This document shows, one piece after another, positions 19,238 to 29,069 of a DNA stretch of 64,000 nucleotides. Under the pieces are notes generated by a model that had not been told where the DNA came from, searched no databases, and saw only the letters and a list, made by a program, of their open reading frames with translations. Each line of letters begins with the position of its first letter. The first letter of the stretch is position 1. The DNA is from Orbaceae bacterium ESL0727 (GTDB taxonomy: Bacteria > Pseudomonadota > Gammaproteobacteria > Enterobacterales > Orbaceae). Location: contig JAQTHY010000001.1 in assembly GCA_029433345.1 (NCBI GenBank), forward strand, positions 310,001 through 374,000, given 5' to 3'. Made by a program: the position numbers and the translations under genes.

Positions 19238-20011
19238 CTAAATTAAATATTTATCTTGGATAATTTTCCGATTTTTTGGCGTTAATTGGTACTCTTGCGC
19301 AAGCCAATTATCAATAGAGTGATAACGATCTTTTATGGCTTGAATGGCCGCCGATAAATACGCTTTTTTAGCGGCAAAGATCTGTTTATGATTTTCGAAT
19401 TCTGCCGGCGTCAGTTTCGCTTTTATTTTGCTTAACAGCTTGTCGCGATAATCGGCTAAAATCGTTTCGGTCAAAAGGTAATCTTTCATCACGCTCTCTT
19501 CATCAACACCAAGCGCAAATAGTGTTAATGCAACGCCAATACCCGTTCTATCTTTACCCACCGCACAGTGTTGCACGAGGGGTTTGTTGTCTTCACGTAA
19601 TAATAGCGTAACAAGTTGCTGATACGCGGCATTATTGAAAGGTAGCAACTGATATAATTTAATCATAAAATCATAAGGATAATATTTTTTTAGATGCTGA
19701 TCATCACTTTCCAGTTCACTGGTTAAACTGGCGGTCACATCGTCGTTGAGCGGATTGGCCGGCGCATTAATATAAGTCACATTACGCCACAAATTGTCGG
19801 GGTGCTCACTAATTTCGGTTTTATCGCGATAATCAAGTACATAATGTAGTTGCAAGTGATCGGCTAAAAAATCAGCTTCGGCGGCGGTAATATGCGAAAA
19901 AGCGCCAGATCGATATAAAACACCCGGCCGAATAGTGCCACCATCGGTGGTTTTAATTCCGCCAAGATCGCGAAAATTAATTCCATTTTTTATCGGTACA
20001 ATCGATGTCAT
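19238..20011 (-). CDS. Tyrosine/serine protein phosphatase family protein
   Basis: 257 residues with NFRDLGGIKTTDGGTIRPGVLYRSGAFSHIT at the start and the Cys-based phosphatase loop HCAVGKDRTG at 148-157 (Cys149 nucleophile, Arg155). This is the bacterial Y_phosphatase3/PtpA-like group, some of which act on phosphoinositides or phosphotyrosine. No secretion signal is visible. It is a single gene, with GGAGAG before the ATG. The physiological substrate cannot be inferred. Confidence 0.85.
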   Translation of the reverse strand: MTSIVPIKNGINFRDLGGIKTTDGGTIRPGVLYRSGAFSHITAAEADFLADHLQLHYVLDYRDKTEISEHPDNLWRNVTYINAPANPLNDDVTASLTSELESDDQHLKKYYPYDFMIKLYQLLPFNNAAYQQLVTLLLREDNKPLVQHCAVGKDRTGIGVALTLFALGVDEESVMKDYLLTETILADYRDKLLSKIKAKLTPAEFENHKQIFAAKKAYLSAAIQAIKDRYHSIDNWLAQEYQLTPKNRKIIQDKYLI

Positions 20012-20455
20012 TATCTCTCCTTTTCATTGCTATGCTCTTTTACCCCATCGGTTAGATACCTGTTGTCATTAAATGTTATCATTAAATGTCGTCATTTTAT
20101 TCCGTTAACTACCGTCATCGCGCGTTAGAAGGAAGCAATGCTTATAATAAAAGTACGATAAAAATACGGCAAAAGCACGTCCAAATGACACAATAAGTAC
20201 GCCAAAAGAATAAATATCTTACCATGATTTTACTGATAATTGGCTTATTCTTTTGATCTATATCCTTTCCTCGAATCGGCAAAAACATGCTCTGCTGACG
20301 GCCATTGATTATCTGTTCACACGCAAAAATCGACGATATGTTCGGATTCAGATAAAATCACCCTATTTGCGAATAACCGGTATATACTGATTATCATGTC
20401 ACCATTTTCGACTGCCATATAGCACTATTCATATAGCACAATTAAGGAATAAATC
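20012..20455. other. Intergenic region before pepB with two short arrays
   Basis: It contains three 13-bp units (GTTGTCATTAAAT, GTTATCATTAAAT, GTCGTCATTTTAT at 20062-20100) and a looser 11-bp pattern (AAAAGTACGAT, AAAAATACGGC, AAAAGCACGTC at about 20149-20185). The pepB ribosome site AAGGAATAA is at the right edge. No gene is visible. Confidence 0.55.
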
Positions 20456-21751
20456 ATGTCCAAAAATACAGCCACAACACTTTCTATTTTACTTTCTGAT
20501 AGCCCCGCGCCCACACAATGGGGGGAAGACGCTTTACTGAGTTTTACTCACGATGCGATTACTATTCATTACAAGCCAGAACATCGATTAGGTGCGATTC
20601 AACGCGCGGGCCGAAAAATCGATAATCAAAATATAAAGCATGTCACACTCGTGGGTGATAATTGGGATCTCGAAGCCTCGTGGCATTTTTGGTTAGGTTA
20701 CCGTAACGCTAAAAAACAGAATAACATCACTTGGGCAACCTTAAGTTCGCAAGATAAAGATGAATTAGAACGCCGTCTTGCCATTATCGATTGGTGTCGC
20801 GATATCATTAACGAGCCGGCTGAAACACTTACGCCGTTTGAGCTCGCAACCCAAAGCGCTAATTTTATCAAACATTATTCGCCGGATATTACCTACAAAA
20901 TTATTTCTGGTGAGGCGCTCAAAGAGCACGATTATATGGGTATGTATACGGTCGGTAAAGGTTCGGATAGACCTGCGGCTTTACTCGAACTGGATTACAA
21001 TCCAACTAAAAATCCACACGCGCCTATTATGGCTTGTTTAGTGGGGAAAGGAATTACCTTTGATTCGGGTGGTTATAGCTTAAAACCGACGAACTTTATG
21101 GAATCCATGCGATCGGATATGGGCGGCGCAGCGACAGTATCTGCCGCATTGGCGCTGGCAATTGCAAGAGGCGTGCAACATCGCATAAAACTTTATTTAT
21201 GTTGTGCGGATAATTTAGTGAGCGGGAATGCCTTTAAATTAGGCGATATTATTCACTATCGTAACGGCAAAACGGTTGAAATCGAAAATACCGATGCAGA
21301 AGGACGACTCGTGTTAGCAGATGGCTTGCTATGTGCAGATAACGATAATCCTCACTATATCATTGATTGTGCGACCTTAACCGGTGCAGCTAAAATTGCC
21401 GTGGGTAATGACTATCATTCTTTGTTAACATTTGATGATAAATTCGCGGCACAATTACTCTCTAGTAGCGAAGCTGAACATGAAGCGTTCTGGCGATTAC
21501 CATTAGCCGAATTCCACCGTAGCCAATTCCCTTCCGCGTTTGCCGATATCGCCAATTCAGGATTACCGAATACTGCCGGTGCCAGCACCGCCGCTGCATT
21601 TTTATCCTATTTTATTGAAGATTATAAAAAAGGTTGGTTACATATTGACTGTTCAGCAACCTTCCGCAAAAGTGCAACCGCACTTTGGGCAACAGGTGCG
21701 ACTGGCGCTGGCGTACGAACATTGGCTAATCTATTAATGAATTTACAATAA
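20456..21751 (+). CDS. pepB: Peptidase B (M17 leucyl aminopeptidase family)
   Basis: Cytoplasmic metallo-aminopeptidase releasing N-terminal residues from peptides. The M17 metal site is visible: [15 protein letters not shown] at 198-212, MRSDMGGAA at 218-226 and the signature NTDAEGRL at 278-285. [12 protein letters not shown] and the 431-residue length fit PepB (427 in E. coli), which is shorter than PepA. In E. coli pepB follows the isc operon; here it is unlinked to isc by about 7 kb. The inverted repeat at 21821-21931 followed by TTTTT probably ends the transcript. Confidence 0.93.
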   Translation: MSKNTATTLSILLSDSPAPTQWGEDALLSFTHDAITIHYKPEHRLGAIQRAGRKIDNQNIKHVTLVGDNWDLEASWHFWLGYRNAKKQNNITWATLSSQDKDELERRLAIIDWCRDIINEPAETLTPFELATQSANFIKHYSPDITYKIISGEALKEHDYMGMYTVGKGSDRPAALLELDYNPTKNPHAPIMACLVGKGITFDSGGYSLKPTNFMESMRSDMGGAATVSAALALAIARGVQHRIKLYLCCADNLVSGNAFKLGDIIHYRNGKTVEIENTDAEGRLVLADGLLCADNDNPHYIIDCATLTGAAKIAVGNDYHSLLTFDDKFAAQLLSSSEAEHEAFWRLPLAEFHRSQFPSAFADIANSGLPNTAGASTAAAFLSYFIEDYKKGWLHIDCSATFRKSATALWATGATGAGVRTLANLLMNLQ

Positions 21752-21820
21752 AAAATAGCGGCGTGTTCTTTTTAACGATCAGCCAAAAGTTGCCTGTAAC
21801 GCGTGAAGTTATCATGCTGA

Positions 21821-21931
21821 GGGGATGTTAGCGAGGTGAGTGATCAAGTCGCCAGTTAGTTTAGATAGGTTGGTAGTTAGTTAGGTAATTAGATAGGTAG
21901 TTAGTTAGGCGAGAACCTAACTAACATCCCC
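21821..21931 (+). terminator. Long-stem inverted repeat after pepB
   Basis: GGGGATGTTAG (21821-21831) is perfectly complementary to CTAACATCCCC (21921-21931), and AATTTTT follows shortly after. The 89 bases between them are a low-complexity run of TAGTTAGT/TAGATAGG units. It may act as a terminator; the size of the loop is unusual. Confidence 0.5.
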
Positions 21932-21951
21932 CTAATTTTTCACTCATTGTG

Positions 21952-22026
21952 GTGAAAACTATGATCGTAAAAACTAGGATGGTAAAAACTCTGCTAGAAA
22001 CCATACTAAAAATCATACTAAAAGAG
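21952..22026. repeat. Five 15-bp tandem units
   Basis: GTGAAAACTATGATC, GTAAAAACTAGGATG, GTAAAAACTCTGCTA, GAAACCATACTAAAA and ATCATACTAAAAGAG run in exact 15-base steps just 3' of ppiA. Confidence 0.8.
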
Positions 22027-22033
22027 AACAGAC

Positions 22034-22597
22034 TTACTCTTTTTCGACAGTTGCTTTGATAATATAAACGGGTTCTACCGGCACATTCTGATGAGGTCCC
22101 ATGCGTTTAGTGGGCACGTTGACGATTTTATCAACCACATCCATACCTTTAATCACTTTACCAAAAACAGCATAACCATAATTATCAGGTGAGCGATAAT
22201 TTAAAAAATCATTATTAACGACATTAATAAAAAATTGGCTGGTTGCACTATCTGGTGCACTTGTTCTCGCCATCGCAATCGTACCCCGATCATTCTTCAA
22301 ACCATTATTAGCTTCGTTTTTAATCGCCGCATTCGGTTCTTTAAATTTTAATTGATCATCGGCACCCCCACCTTGAATCATGAAATTCGGGATCACACGG
22401 TGAAAAACTAGCCCATCGTAATAACCGCTATTCACATAATCGGTGAAATTTTTTGCTGAAATCGGCGCGTTTTTACTGTCCAGTTCGATCTCGATATCGC
22501 CCATACTTGTTTGTAAGAGCACTTTCGTATCGGCTAGCGCCGCCATAGAAAACAGAGCCAAAAAAAGAGTGATGAAAAGTTGTTGTAGTCGTTTCAC
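22034..22597 (-). CDS. ppiA: Periplasmic peptidyl-prolyl cis-trans isomerase (cyclophilin)
   Basis: Cyclophilin-type prolyl isomerase with a Sec signal peptide ([19 protein letters not shown], cleavage after ALA). [66 protein letters not shown] and [17 protein letters not shown] are the catalytic core (FHR, QFFIN). 187 residues against 190 in E. coli PpiA. It catalyses proline isomerisation in envelope protein folding. Monocistronic. Confidence 0.93.
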   Translation of the reverse strand: MKRLQQLFITLFLALFSMAALADTKVLLQTSMGDIEIELDSKNAPISAKNFTDYVNSGYYDGLVFHRVIPNFMIQGGGADDQLKFKEPNAAIKNEANNGLKNDRGTIAMARTSAPDSATSQFFINVVNNDFLNYRSPDNYGYAVFGKVIKGMDVVDKIVNVPTKRMGPHQNVPVEPVYIIKATVEKE

Positions 22598-22935
22598 GTT
22601 ATTATATCCTTTCTAAAAGTACTTTTTATAAAAATAGAGATGGTAAATGATTCGCGAAATTATACTCGATATAATGGCGATAATAAAAACATAAATTGTG
22701 TAAAATTGCGTTAAATTTTGCGAGGACGATCGCAACGCCAACAATCCTAAACGCTATTATCAGAAAAAAGAGTATAGGCTATTGTTAGTTATTTTTATGC
22801 GTATTTACTTTTTGCGTCTAATCAACTCGCCGTTCTCGAATAGAGGTTATCAGGGGAAATTAGACATAAACGTATACTACTTCTGAAATATTCATATAAA
22901 AACTCTAACTATCATAAACTATTCGGGACTATGTT
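22598..22935. other. Divergent intergenic region ppiA / comF with a dispersed element
   Basis: An AT-rich region of 338 bases carrying promoters for ppiA (minus) and the comF-like gene (plus). It contains copy 3 of the dispersed 33-bp element at 22860-22893. Nothing else is recognisable. Confidence 0.5.
22860..22893 (+). repeat. Dispersed 33-bp element, copy 3
   Basis: TTAGACATAAACGTATACTA followed by CTTCTGAAATATTC; about four substitutions from the consensus. It lies about 45 bases upstream of the comF-like start. Confidence 0.75.
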
Positions 22936-23607
22936 ATGCGCTGCTTTTTATGTCAATTACCTTTACAACTTGCTCATCATGGTATTTGTAGCCGTTGTGT
23001 TAATATATTACCTCGGCTCAATAAAGTTTGCCCACAGTGTAGTTTGCCGCATTCGTTACCGGCAAAAATCTGCTATCGCTGCCGAGCAACCAAACCTAAT
23101 TGGGATAAATTGATTGCGGTATCCGATTATATTCAGCCACTCAAAAAAGTCATCCATCACCTAAAGTTCTATCAAAAAATAGAACTGACGTTGGCCTTAG
23201 CGCGCCTACTATTTTTAGCGTGGTATGATGATTATTTACAAGGAAAGCTCTGCAAACCGGATCTGGTAACCTGCGTGCCCTTACACCATAGCCGTTATTG
23301 GTCACGTGGTTTTAATCAATCACAGCTGCTGGCTAAGCCTGTTGCGCATTGGCTGAATCGCCCTTTTTTACCTTATTTATTGCAGCGTCAACAAAAACGA
23401 TCCGATCAGAAAAAACTTTCACTAAAAGCGCGTAGCATCAATGTCAAAGCGCTATTTGCGTGCCAGACAGATTTAACCGGGAAGACCGTTTTAGTGATTG
23501 ATGATATCGTGACCACGGGGAATACGATTAAGGCTATCAGTGAACAGCTAAAAAAACACGGGGCAGCGCATATACAGATCCTCTGTTTATGCCGGACATT
23601 GCTATAA
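22936..23607 (+). CDS. gntX: ComF/GntX family phosphoribosyltransferase-like protein
   Basis: 223 residues with an N-terminal zinc-finger-like Cys set (CFLC at 3-6, CSRC at 18-21, CPQC and CYRC after) and a C-terminal type I PRTase signature VLVIDDIVTTGNT. VTCVPLHHSRYWSRGFNQSQLLAKPVAHWL is typical of ComF/GntX. ComF homologues take part in DNA uptake in Haemophilus and Bacillus; E. coli GntX is linked to DNA use as nutrient. As in E. coli (gntX-nfuA), it is followed by nfuA. Confidence 0.9.
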   Translation: MRCFLCQLPLQLAHHGICSRCVNILPRLNKVCPQCSLPHSLPAKICYRCRATKPNWDKLIAVSDYIQPLKKVIHHLKFYQKIELTLALARLLFLAWYDDYLQGKLCKPDLVTCVPLHHSRYWSRGFNQSQLLAKPVAHWLNRPFLPYLLQRQQKRSDQKKLSLKARSINVKALFACQTDLTGKTVLVIDDIVTTGNTIKAISEQLKKHGAAHIQILCLCRTLL

Positions 23608-23773
23608 ATAGTAGGCTATGCTGCGATGAAAACAATCATAAAAGCAAGTTGTAAATCCCCCCTATAGCCCCTATAATAATTGATAAATTTAGTCAACTAT
23701 TTATTATATCTATAACTTATTATACCTATAACAATACTTCACCAATTTTATGCGTGAAGAAGAGAGCGAATTT

Positions 23774-24355
23774 ATGTCTATCATCACTATTTCAGAGCCA
23801 GCACAAGCACATTTCAAAAAATTATTAGCCAATCAAGCCGAAGGCACACAAATTCGGGTTTTTGTTATGAATCCCGGTACCATGAGTGCAGAGTGTGGCG
23901 TCTCTTATTGCCCTGCTGATACTGTGGAAGAAGGCGATATTGAAGAAAAGCAAAACGGTTTTTCTGTCTATATCGACGCAACCAGCGCGCCTTTTTTGGA
24001 AGAAGCCACCATCGATTATGTCACCGATGAATTAGGTTCTCAATTAACCTTAAAAGCCCCTAATTCTAAGATGAAAAAAGTGGCCGACGATGCGCCATTG
24101 ATTGAGCGTGTTAATTATGCTATTGAGGCCAATATCAATCCACAATTGGCTGGGCATGGTGGTCATGTCAGTTTGGTTGAATTAACCGATGATAATTATG
24201 TGATTTTACAATTTGGTGGCGGTTGTAACGGTTGCTCTATGGTGGATTACACCTTAAAAGAAGGTATTGAAAAACAATTGCTCAGTGAGTTCCCAGAACT
24301 TGCCGGCGTTCGTGATATTACGGAACACCATGCAGGAACGCACTCTTATTATTAA
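23774..24355 (+). CDS. nfuA: Fe-S biogenesis protein NfuA
   Basis: Fe-S carrier that delivers 4Fe-4S clusters to target enzymes, important under oxidative stress or iron limitation. An N-terminal degenerate A-type domain ([26 protein letters not shown]) is fused to a C-terminal Nfu domain with the cluster site [40 protein letters not shown] at the end matches E. coli. I place the start at the ATG at 23774 (193 residues; 191 in E. coli); an ATG eight codons upstream is not supported by homology. I see no IscR site upstream, although E. coli nfuA has one. Confidence 0.95.
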   Translation: MSIITISEPAQAHFKKLLANQAEGTQIRVFVMNPGTMSAECGVSYCPADTVEEGDIEEKQNGFSVYIDATSAPFLEEATIDYVTDELGSQLTLKAPNSKMKKVADDAPLIERVNYAIEANINPQLAGHGGHVSLVELTDDNYVILQFGGGCNGCSMVDYTLKEGIEKQLLSEFPELAGVRDITEHHAGTHSYY

Positions 24356-24682
24356 TAGTAGCGGCTAAAATATCAGCTAAGATACTGGCTTATGAAGATA
24401 TTGACTTCATTCCCCAATGATGCGCGAAACATATAACGAGGCTATAGAGCAATCCCTATAAATCCGACAATACTTTCGCCATCTTGCTAGCGGCTAGTCA
24501 GCAGAATAAAGTCATAAGAACAAAATTATAAAAACAGAGCTACAAAAACAAAATTATAAAAAATACGCGTAACGAATATATACCATTCTTACCCTTAGAT
24601 ATTTTCAATTTTATCTTGCATATTATAGCGGTTACGGCATAATCCCTTAATATGTGGTCGTGTTAAGTGATAGTGGAGTTTT
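24356..24682. other. Intergenic region nfuA / rob
   Basis: It contains a short 14-bp-type array at about 24506-24565 (AAAATTATAAAAAC and AGAGCTACAAAAAC units). The remainder is AT-rich leader for rob. No RNA gene is visible. Confidence 0.5.
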
Positions 24683-25594
24683 ATGAATCAAGTTAGCATT
24701 ATTTCAGATCTTATTCTATGGATTGAGAAGAATCTGGAGCAACCATTATCAATCGACCATGTAGCACATAAATCCGGCTATTCTAAATGGCATCTGCAAC
24801 GTATGTTTAAAGAGGTGACCGGACAAGTTTTAGGCACTTATATTCGGCAACGTCGCCTAACTTATGCGGCACTCTCATTACGGATGACCAGCAAGCCTAT
24901 TTTAGATATTGCTATGCAGTATCGGTTCGATTCGCAACAAACATTTACGCGATCATTCAAAAAACAGTTCAATGCCACCCCTGCTAGCTATCGTCGTGAC
25001 GAATATTGGGATCCGACTGGATTAATGCCGCCGATTACCCTCAATAAAGCGCAGCTACTGCTACCTGAACCTGTTTTTGTCGAAATGCCTGCCCAAATAT
25101 TTTGGGGAATTACGTATAAAAATAATTGTAGTCTTAGCCAATTATTGGACGAAAAAAATAAGTTTAGGCAGCAATTTTTTCAAAATTATTTATCGCGTTA
25201 CCCGCAAAAAAGTGAACGTTTGCCAGATAGAATTTATGCCTTTAGCCAAATTCAGAAAAGCCGCGACAATGCTGAAGAACAAGAGGTGTTTTACACTATT
25301 GCGCTCGAAAACAATAATCATCTTGAACATATTGAACAGTTTTCGCATGCGGGCGGCCTTTATCTCTGCTTCAAATATATTGGGCACCCAGAAAATTTCC
25401 GCGAATTTATTTCGCAAGTGCATTTAGCCGCTATGCTGGCTTTAAAAGTCAAGTTACGTTCGGGCTGTTCGATTGAAATCTACCACAATCTTGATAACTT
25501 AACTGCCGAAACAGCAGAAAATATTCAGCAAGTGGAATGTGATTATTGTGTTCCGGTTATCACCGAAAACGAAGTCGCTTTGTTAAAGGAATAG
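24683..25594 (+). CDS. rob: AraC-family regulator Rob
   Basis: 303 residues. The N-terminal AraC DNA-binding domain (residues 5-107) has both helix-turn-helices: LSIDHVAHKSGYSKWHLQRMFKEVTG and ILDIAMQYRFDSQQTFTRSFKKQF, nearly identical to E. coli Rob. The C-terminal GyrI-like domain (from about 120) with EEQEVFYTIAL matches Rob rather than MarA or SoxS, which lack it. Rob activates genes for efflux and oxidative-stress defence and responds to bile-type ligands in E. coli. Monocistronic; converges with trpR. Confidence 0.92.
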   Translation: MNQVSIISDLILWIEKNLEQPLSIDHVAHKSGYSKWHLQRMFKEVTGQVLGTYIRQRRLTYAALSLRMTSKPILDIAMQYRFDSQQTFTRSFKKQFNATPASYRRDEYWDPTGLMPPITLNKAQLLLPEPVFVEMPAQIFWGITYKNNCSLSQLLDEKNKFRQQFFQNYLSRYPQKSERLPDRIYAFSQIQKSRDNAEEQEVFYTIALENNNHLEHIEQFSHAGGLYLCFKYIGHPENFREFISQVHLAAMLALKVKLRSGCSIEIYHNLDNLTAETAENIQQVECDYCVPVITENEVALLKE

Positions 25595-25616
25595 CCGCAA
25601 AGAGGATAGAGGGTGT

Positions 25617-25901
25617 TTATTTATCCAATATCGCCTTTTCTAACCATTGCCGAAATTCGGCAGACACTTCTTTTAAGCTATTGGAGCCACGGGTAACTGT
25701 CGCAATGCCTGTGCCAAGCTGCTCTTTCAACTGGCGTTGATTAATTGACTTATCTAATAAAGCTTGTACGATTTTTACGCGCGTGATTAATGCATCGCGC
25801 TCGTCATTCGTCATAAGCAGCTTTAAAATATCATGCGCATAGCCATCATTGAAGGCATCACATAAAAGATCAACCGTTTTTTGCCATTCGTGTTTGTTCA
25901 T
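25617..25901 (-). CDS. trpR: Trp operon repressor TrpR
   Basis: Tryptophan-binding dimeric repressor. The Trp_repressor fold is clear: LLMTNDERDALITRVKIVQALLDKSINQRQLKEQLGTGIATVTRGSNSLK, including the helix-turn-helix QRQLKEQLGTGIATVTRGS. It has 94 residues against 108 in E. coli, shorter at the N-terminus. It follows slt on the same strand, as in E. coli, with 127 bases between. Confidence 0.95.
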   Translation of the reverse strand: MNKHEWQKTVDLLCDAFNDGYAHDILKLLMTNDERDALITRVKIVQALLDKSINQRQLKEQLGTGIATVTRGSNSLKEVSAEFRQWLEKAILDK

Positions 25902-26028
25902 TTTATTCCTAAACTCTTACTCTTTTGTCCATGGAAAATCGGCAAGCTTATCGGGCTGCTTACCGATAACTCACTATTTTACCTTAATGCTTAATATTAG
26001 CGGTTTTGATTCTTACTCAACGTTGTAT

Positions 26029-28335
26029 CTAATAAGATTGAATAAATTCGTTTTGCGTCAAGATTCCTGCGGCGATTTTATCGTCAGATTGATTTAGCAA
26101 CAGTTGATAAATATAGTCATATACCAGCACATTTTTAACATAATTTCGGGTTTCAGTAAAAGGGATGCTTTCAATAAACGCCACCGCATCTAATTTCCCA
26201 CCACTACTGTTTAACCATCGCTTAACGCGATTAGGGCCAGCATTGTAAGCCGCTGAAGCTAAAATGCGATTATTGCCATTTTGTTGGTACACAGAATTTA
26301 GATAATAGGTTCCTAACTGAATATTCATTTTAGGATCGAAGAGCTGTACGCTGGCATAATAACTGGTTAGACCTAGTTTTTTGGCAATATCTTTAGCCGT
26401 CGCGGGCATCAACTGCATTAAGCCACTCGCCCCAGCTGGCGATTTCGCGGTCGTATCTAAAGCACTCTCTTGACGGGTAATCGCTAAGGCATAGGTCAGA
26501 TCAATCGCTTTGTCTTTCAATGTTTCTTGATAAAGATCACGATACATTACAGGTAATCGTTCAGTCCAATTATCCCATAATTTACCGGTAATGGTTGCTT
26601 GGACACTCAGATCCCCCCAACCTTGCAGATAAGCATAACGCGCAAGATCTAAATAGTTAGGCGCGCCACTCTCTACGCCATCGCCTAACTGATTATTTTC
26701 TAGCTGATTGTTCGTACTGCTATTAAGATTATTTAGGTAATAGCGCCATTCACGATTTGATTCAGACAATAATCCTAAATAACGCAGCTCAACAATTCGT
26801 TCAATCACAGGTAAGTTGGCATAACGATTTTGTAACTTTACTTGGTTTGACGATGATAAAGGTTGTGATTTATTATCTAATTTATACAGTTGATGGCGTT
26901 TTTGTGCGCTAATCATACCGTAAAAACCGCGATGTTTAGCCAGCTCATCAAGTATCGCATTGGCTTCATCTGTTTGATTCGCCTGTAACAAAAGTTGCGC
27001 CTGTTGGAATTGCCATTCATCTTTATGTTGATCTTTAGACGGTAATTGCGCCAACCAATCAGCAATATCATCACGATTATTATCATTAATCGCTTGGCGG
27101 ATTCTTCGTTCAATCAATACTGTCATATCACCATTTCGGTTAGCACTATTTTCACGAATAAAGGCATCGCGCCACACTTTTTGTTGATCCGTCGTTGAAT
27201 CACCAAAATAATTACTGGCAATGTTTTTTTCTAAGGCTATTTTTTCGTTTACGGTAAGATTTTGTTGGGTCACCAATGTTGGCAATAATTTATCGGCTGC
27301 CGTCGGGTCAAGTCTCGCTAAACGGGGAAAAACCGCTAGCACAATCGTTTTAGTCAATTCACTGGCGGTGATATTTTTCGAAAAATCACCTAATGTGCGT
27401 GGATTATCAAACAGTGCCAATAAATTCACTTTGATGGTTTTATAATCGGCAGATAATTGCCCCGCTAAATAGTTAGCTAAACTAAAATTATTCTGTTCTA
27501 CCGCTAAACCAATGCGCAATAAAACCAAATCACTGTTTTTTTGTCCACTTTTATCCCATGCATCAAGTAATGGATCACACACTGACGGCAATTCTTTCCC
27601 CGTCAACCACCACGTTTTTACCGTGTCCCAAATTGGCGCCACAGCTTGATTCTGTGGTGAATTTTGCTGGTTATTTTGTTGCAACGTTGGTTGATCTACC
27701 TGTTGTGCTTGTATCTGTTGATAACGGGCGTATTGATAACGGCATTTTGCCGCCATACTATTACCGGCAAAATCGGCAGGGAATGCGATAATGGACGCCC
27801 AATCTTGTCGTCGCGTTAATTCATCCAAAAAAGATTGCACAAACGTCCCAATGAGCGGGAAGTCGCGATTATTTTGTACAAAATCAGTCACCGTACTGAC
27901 CGAAATCGTCTGGATATTATTTTGCAAAAATTGCATTTTCGCGTAAGGATACAGTGGATAATCTTTTAACGATTCGACTAACCGTTGCTGCTCATCGATA
28001 TTTAACGATGAATTCGAACTTAACCATTGCTGATATAACGGGCGCAATTGATTTATCTTCGTCGAGGTTGTTGCCAAAACAGTGTTGCTACCTGCAGTTA
28101 AGCTATTTTGTGATAGATTCTCATTCGGTAGATTGTTATTGAGTAGATTGTTATTGAGTAAATTACTATTGCGTGGGCTATTATTAAGTACACTGTTGTT
28201 AAGTGAATTGTTGTTAAATGAGCTGTTATTAGGCAAATTGCTATTGGATAAACTATCTGTTGACGCGGGAGCCGCCAATATAACGCTTGAAATCAGTAAA
28301 CTGATTAGAAACACGATAGGTAATACTACTTTCAC
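26029..28335 (-). CDS. slt: Soluble lytic murein transglycosylase Slt with Asn-rich inserts
   Basis: Periplasmic enzyme that cleaves peptidoglycan to 1,6-anhydro products. After a signal peptide (cleavage near VILAAPA) come a superhelical U-domain and, at the C-terminus, the SLT domain: ITRQESALDTTAKSPAGASGLMQLMPATA with catalytic Glu at about 623, then GTYYLNSVYQQNGNNRILASAAYNAGPNRVKRWL. It has 768 residues against 645 in E. coli. The surplus is mainly an Asn/Leu/Ser pentapeptide array at residues 25-80 (NNNSL, NNSVL, NSNLL, NNNLL) plus Gln/Asn-rich insertions at about 205-225 and near 545. These lie in linkers, not in the catalytic domain. Confidence 0.93.
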   Translation of the reverse strand: MKVVLPIVFLISLLISSVILAAPASTDSLSNSNLPNNSSFNNNSLNNSVLNNSPRNSNLLNNNLLNNNLPNENLSQNSLTAGSNTVLATTSTKINQLRPLYQQWLSSNSSLNIDEQQRLVESLKDYPLYPYAKMQFLQNNIQTISVSTVTDFVQNNRDFPLIGTFVQSFLDELTRRQDWASIIAFPADFAGNSMAAKCRYQYARYQQIQAQQVDQPTLQQNNQQNSPQNQAVAPIWDTVKTWWLTGKELPSVCDPLLDAWDKSGQKNSDLVLLRIGLAVEQNNFSLANYLAGQLSADYKTIKVNLLALFDNPRTLGDFSKNITASELTKTIVLAVFPRLARLDPTAADKLLPTLVTQQNLTVNEKIALEKNIASNYFGDSTTDQQKVWRDAFIRENSANRNGDMTVLIERRIRQAINDNNRDDIADWLAQLPSKDQHKDEWQFQQAQLLLQANQTDEANAILDELAKHRGFYGMISAQKRHQLYKLDNKSQPLSSSNQVKLQNRYANLPVIERIVELRYLGLLSESNREWRYYLNNLNSSTNNQLENNQLGDGVESGAPNYLDLARYAYLQGWGDLSVQATITGKLWDNWTERLPVMYRDLYQETLKDKAIDLTYALAITRQESALDTTAKSPAGASGLMQLMPATAKDIAKKLGLTSYYASVQLFDPKMNIQLGTYYLNSVYQQNGNNRILASAAYNAGPNRVKRWLNSSGGKLDAVAFIESIPFTETRNYVKNVLVYDYIYQLLLNQSDDKIAAGILTQNEFIQSY
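28095..28262. repeat. 15-bp tandem array inside slt
   Basis: About eleven units of 15 bases built on TTGTTATTGAGTA/TTGTTAAGTGAA (plus strand) encode Asn-rich pentapeptides just behind the Slt signal peptide. Two adjacent units (GTAGATTGTTATTGA / GTAGATTGTTATTGA) are identical, a sign of recent duplication. Confidence 0.8.
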
Positions 28336-28450
28336 TCATCTACTCCTTATGCCAACCAGTGGCGATAGGTTACCATAAATAGCAGATTATTAATAGATTA
28401 CCCTATCAAGAGATGATAGCGACAAGGTCTATTTTGTCACTCTATAATCT

Positions 28451-28480
28451 GGATGTTTCAGAACAACTATACGTTTATGT
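28451..28480 (-). repeat. Dispersed 33-bp element, copy 4 (inverted)
   Basis: On the minus strand it reads ACATAAACGTATAGTTG followed by TTCTGAAACATCC, lacking the first few bases. It lies between fdx and slt. Confidence 0.78.
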
Positions 28481-28574
28481 ATTATTTTGTTGCCAATATT
28501 GCTTTTTTGAGAGCCGTTTTCCCAATGACGCAACCGTTTTTAGTCAACTGCTTTGCATCAACATAGGAATAAAT

Positions 28575-28913
28575 TTAATGATCTTCCTTAGCATGATTTA
28601 AGCTATAACGTGGTATTTCGACTTCGAGATCGTCATAAGTAACACGCGCTTGGCAGCTCAATCGGCTATGCGGTTCGACTCCCCACGCTTTATCAAGCAT
28701 ATCATCTTCTTGTTCATCACTAGGAACTAATGAGTCGAACCCTTTACGGACAATACAGTGGCATGTTGAGCAGGCACAAGACATTTCGCACGCATGCTCG
28801 ATTTCGATATCATTGCGTAATGCAACATCTAAAATAGTTTCACCTTCATTGGCCTCAACAGTTTTCCCTGCGGGGCAAAGATCGGCATTTGGTAAGAAAG
28901 TAATTTTTGGCAT
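28575..28913 (-). CDS. fdx: ISC-type 2Fe-2S ferredoxin
   Basis: 112-residue ferredoxin that supplies electrons to IscS/IscU during Fe-S cluster assembly. Cluster ligands Cys42, Cys48, Cys51 and Cys87 are all in place (ACEMSCACSTCHC and RLSCQ). It is the last gene of the isc operon; no iscX follows in the 239 bases before slt. Spacing to hscA is 156 bases, long for this operon. Confidence 0.96.
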   Translation of the reverse strand: MPKITFLPNADLCPAGKTVEANEGETILDVALRNDIEIEHACEMSCACSTCHCIVRKGFDSLVPSDEQEDDMLDKAWGVEPHSRLSCQARVTYDDLEVEIPRYSLNHAKEDH

Positions 28914-29069
28914 GATAATCTCATTTATGTTGTCAATTTGATTTTATCAACGACAATGCGTTAACGACAATCCTTTCACTCTGATCCATTCAGTTTTATC
29001 CCAATTCGTCCACTATCACCATGATCATTCAACCTGTTTGGGAACCATTATCATGGTGCTGATAAGTCA

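Noticed and set aside
23630-23750. tRNA or small RNA between gntX and nfuA
   Set aside because: A C-rich patch (CCCCCCTATAGCCCC) is present but no cloverleaf or terminator can be drawn.
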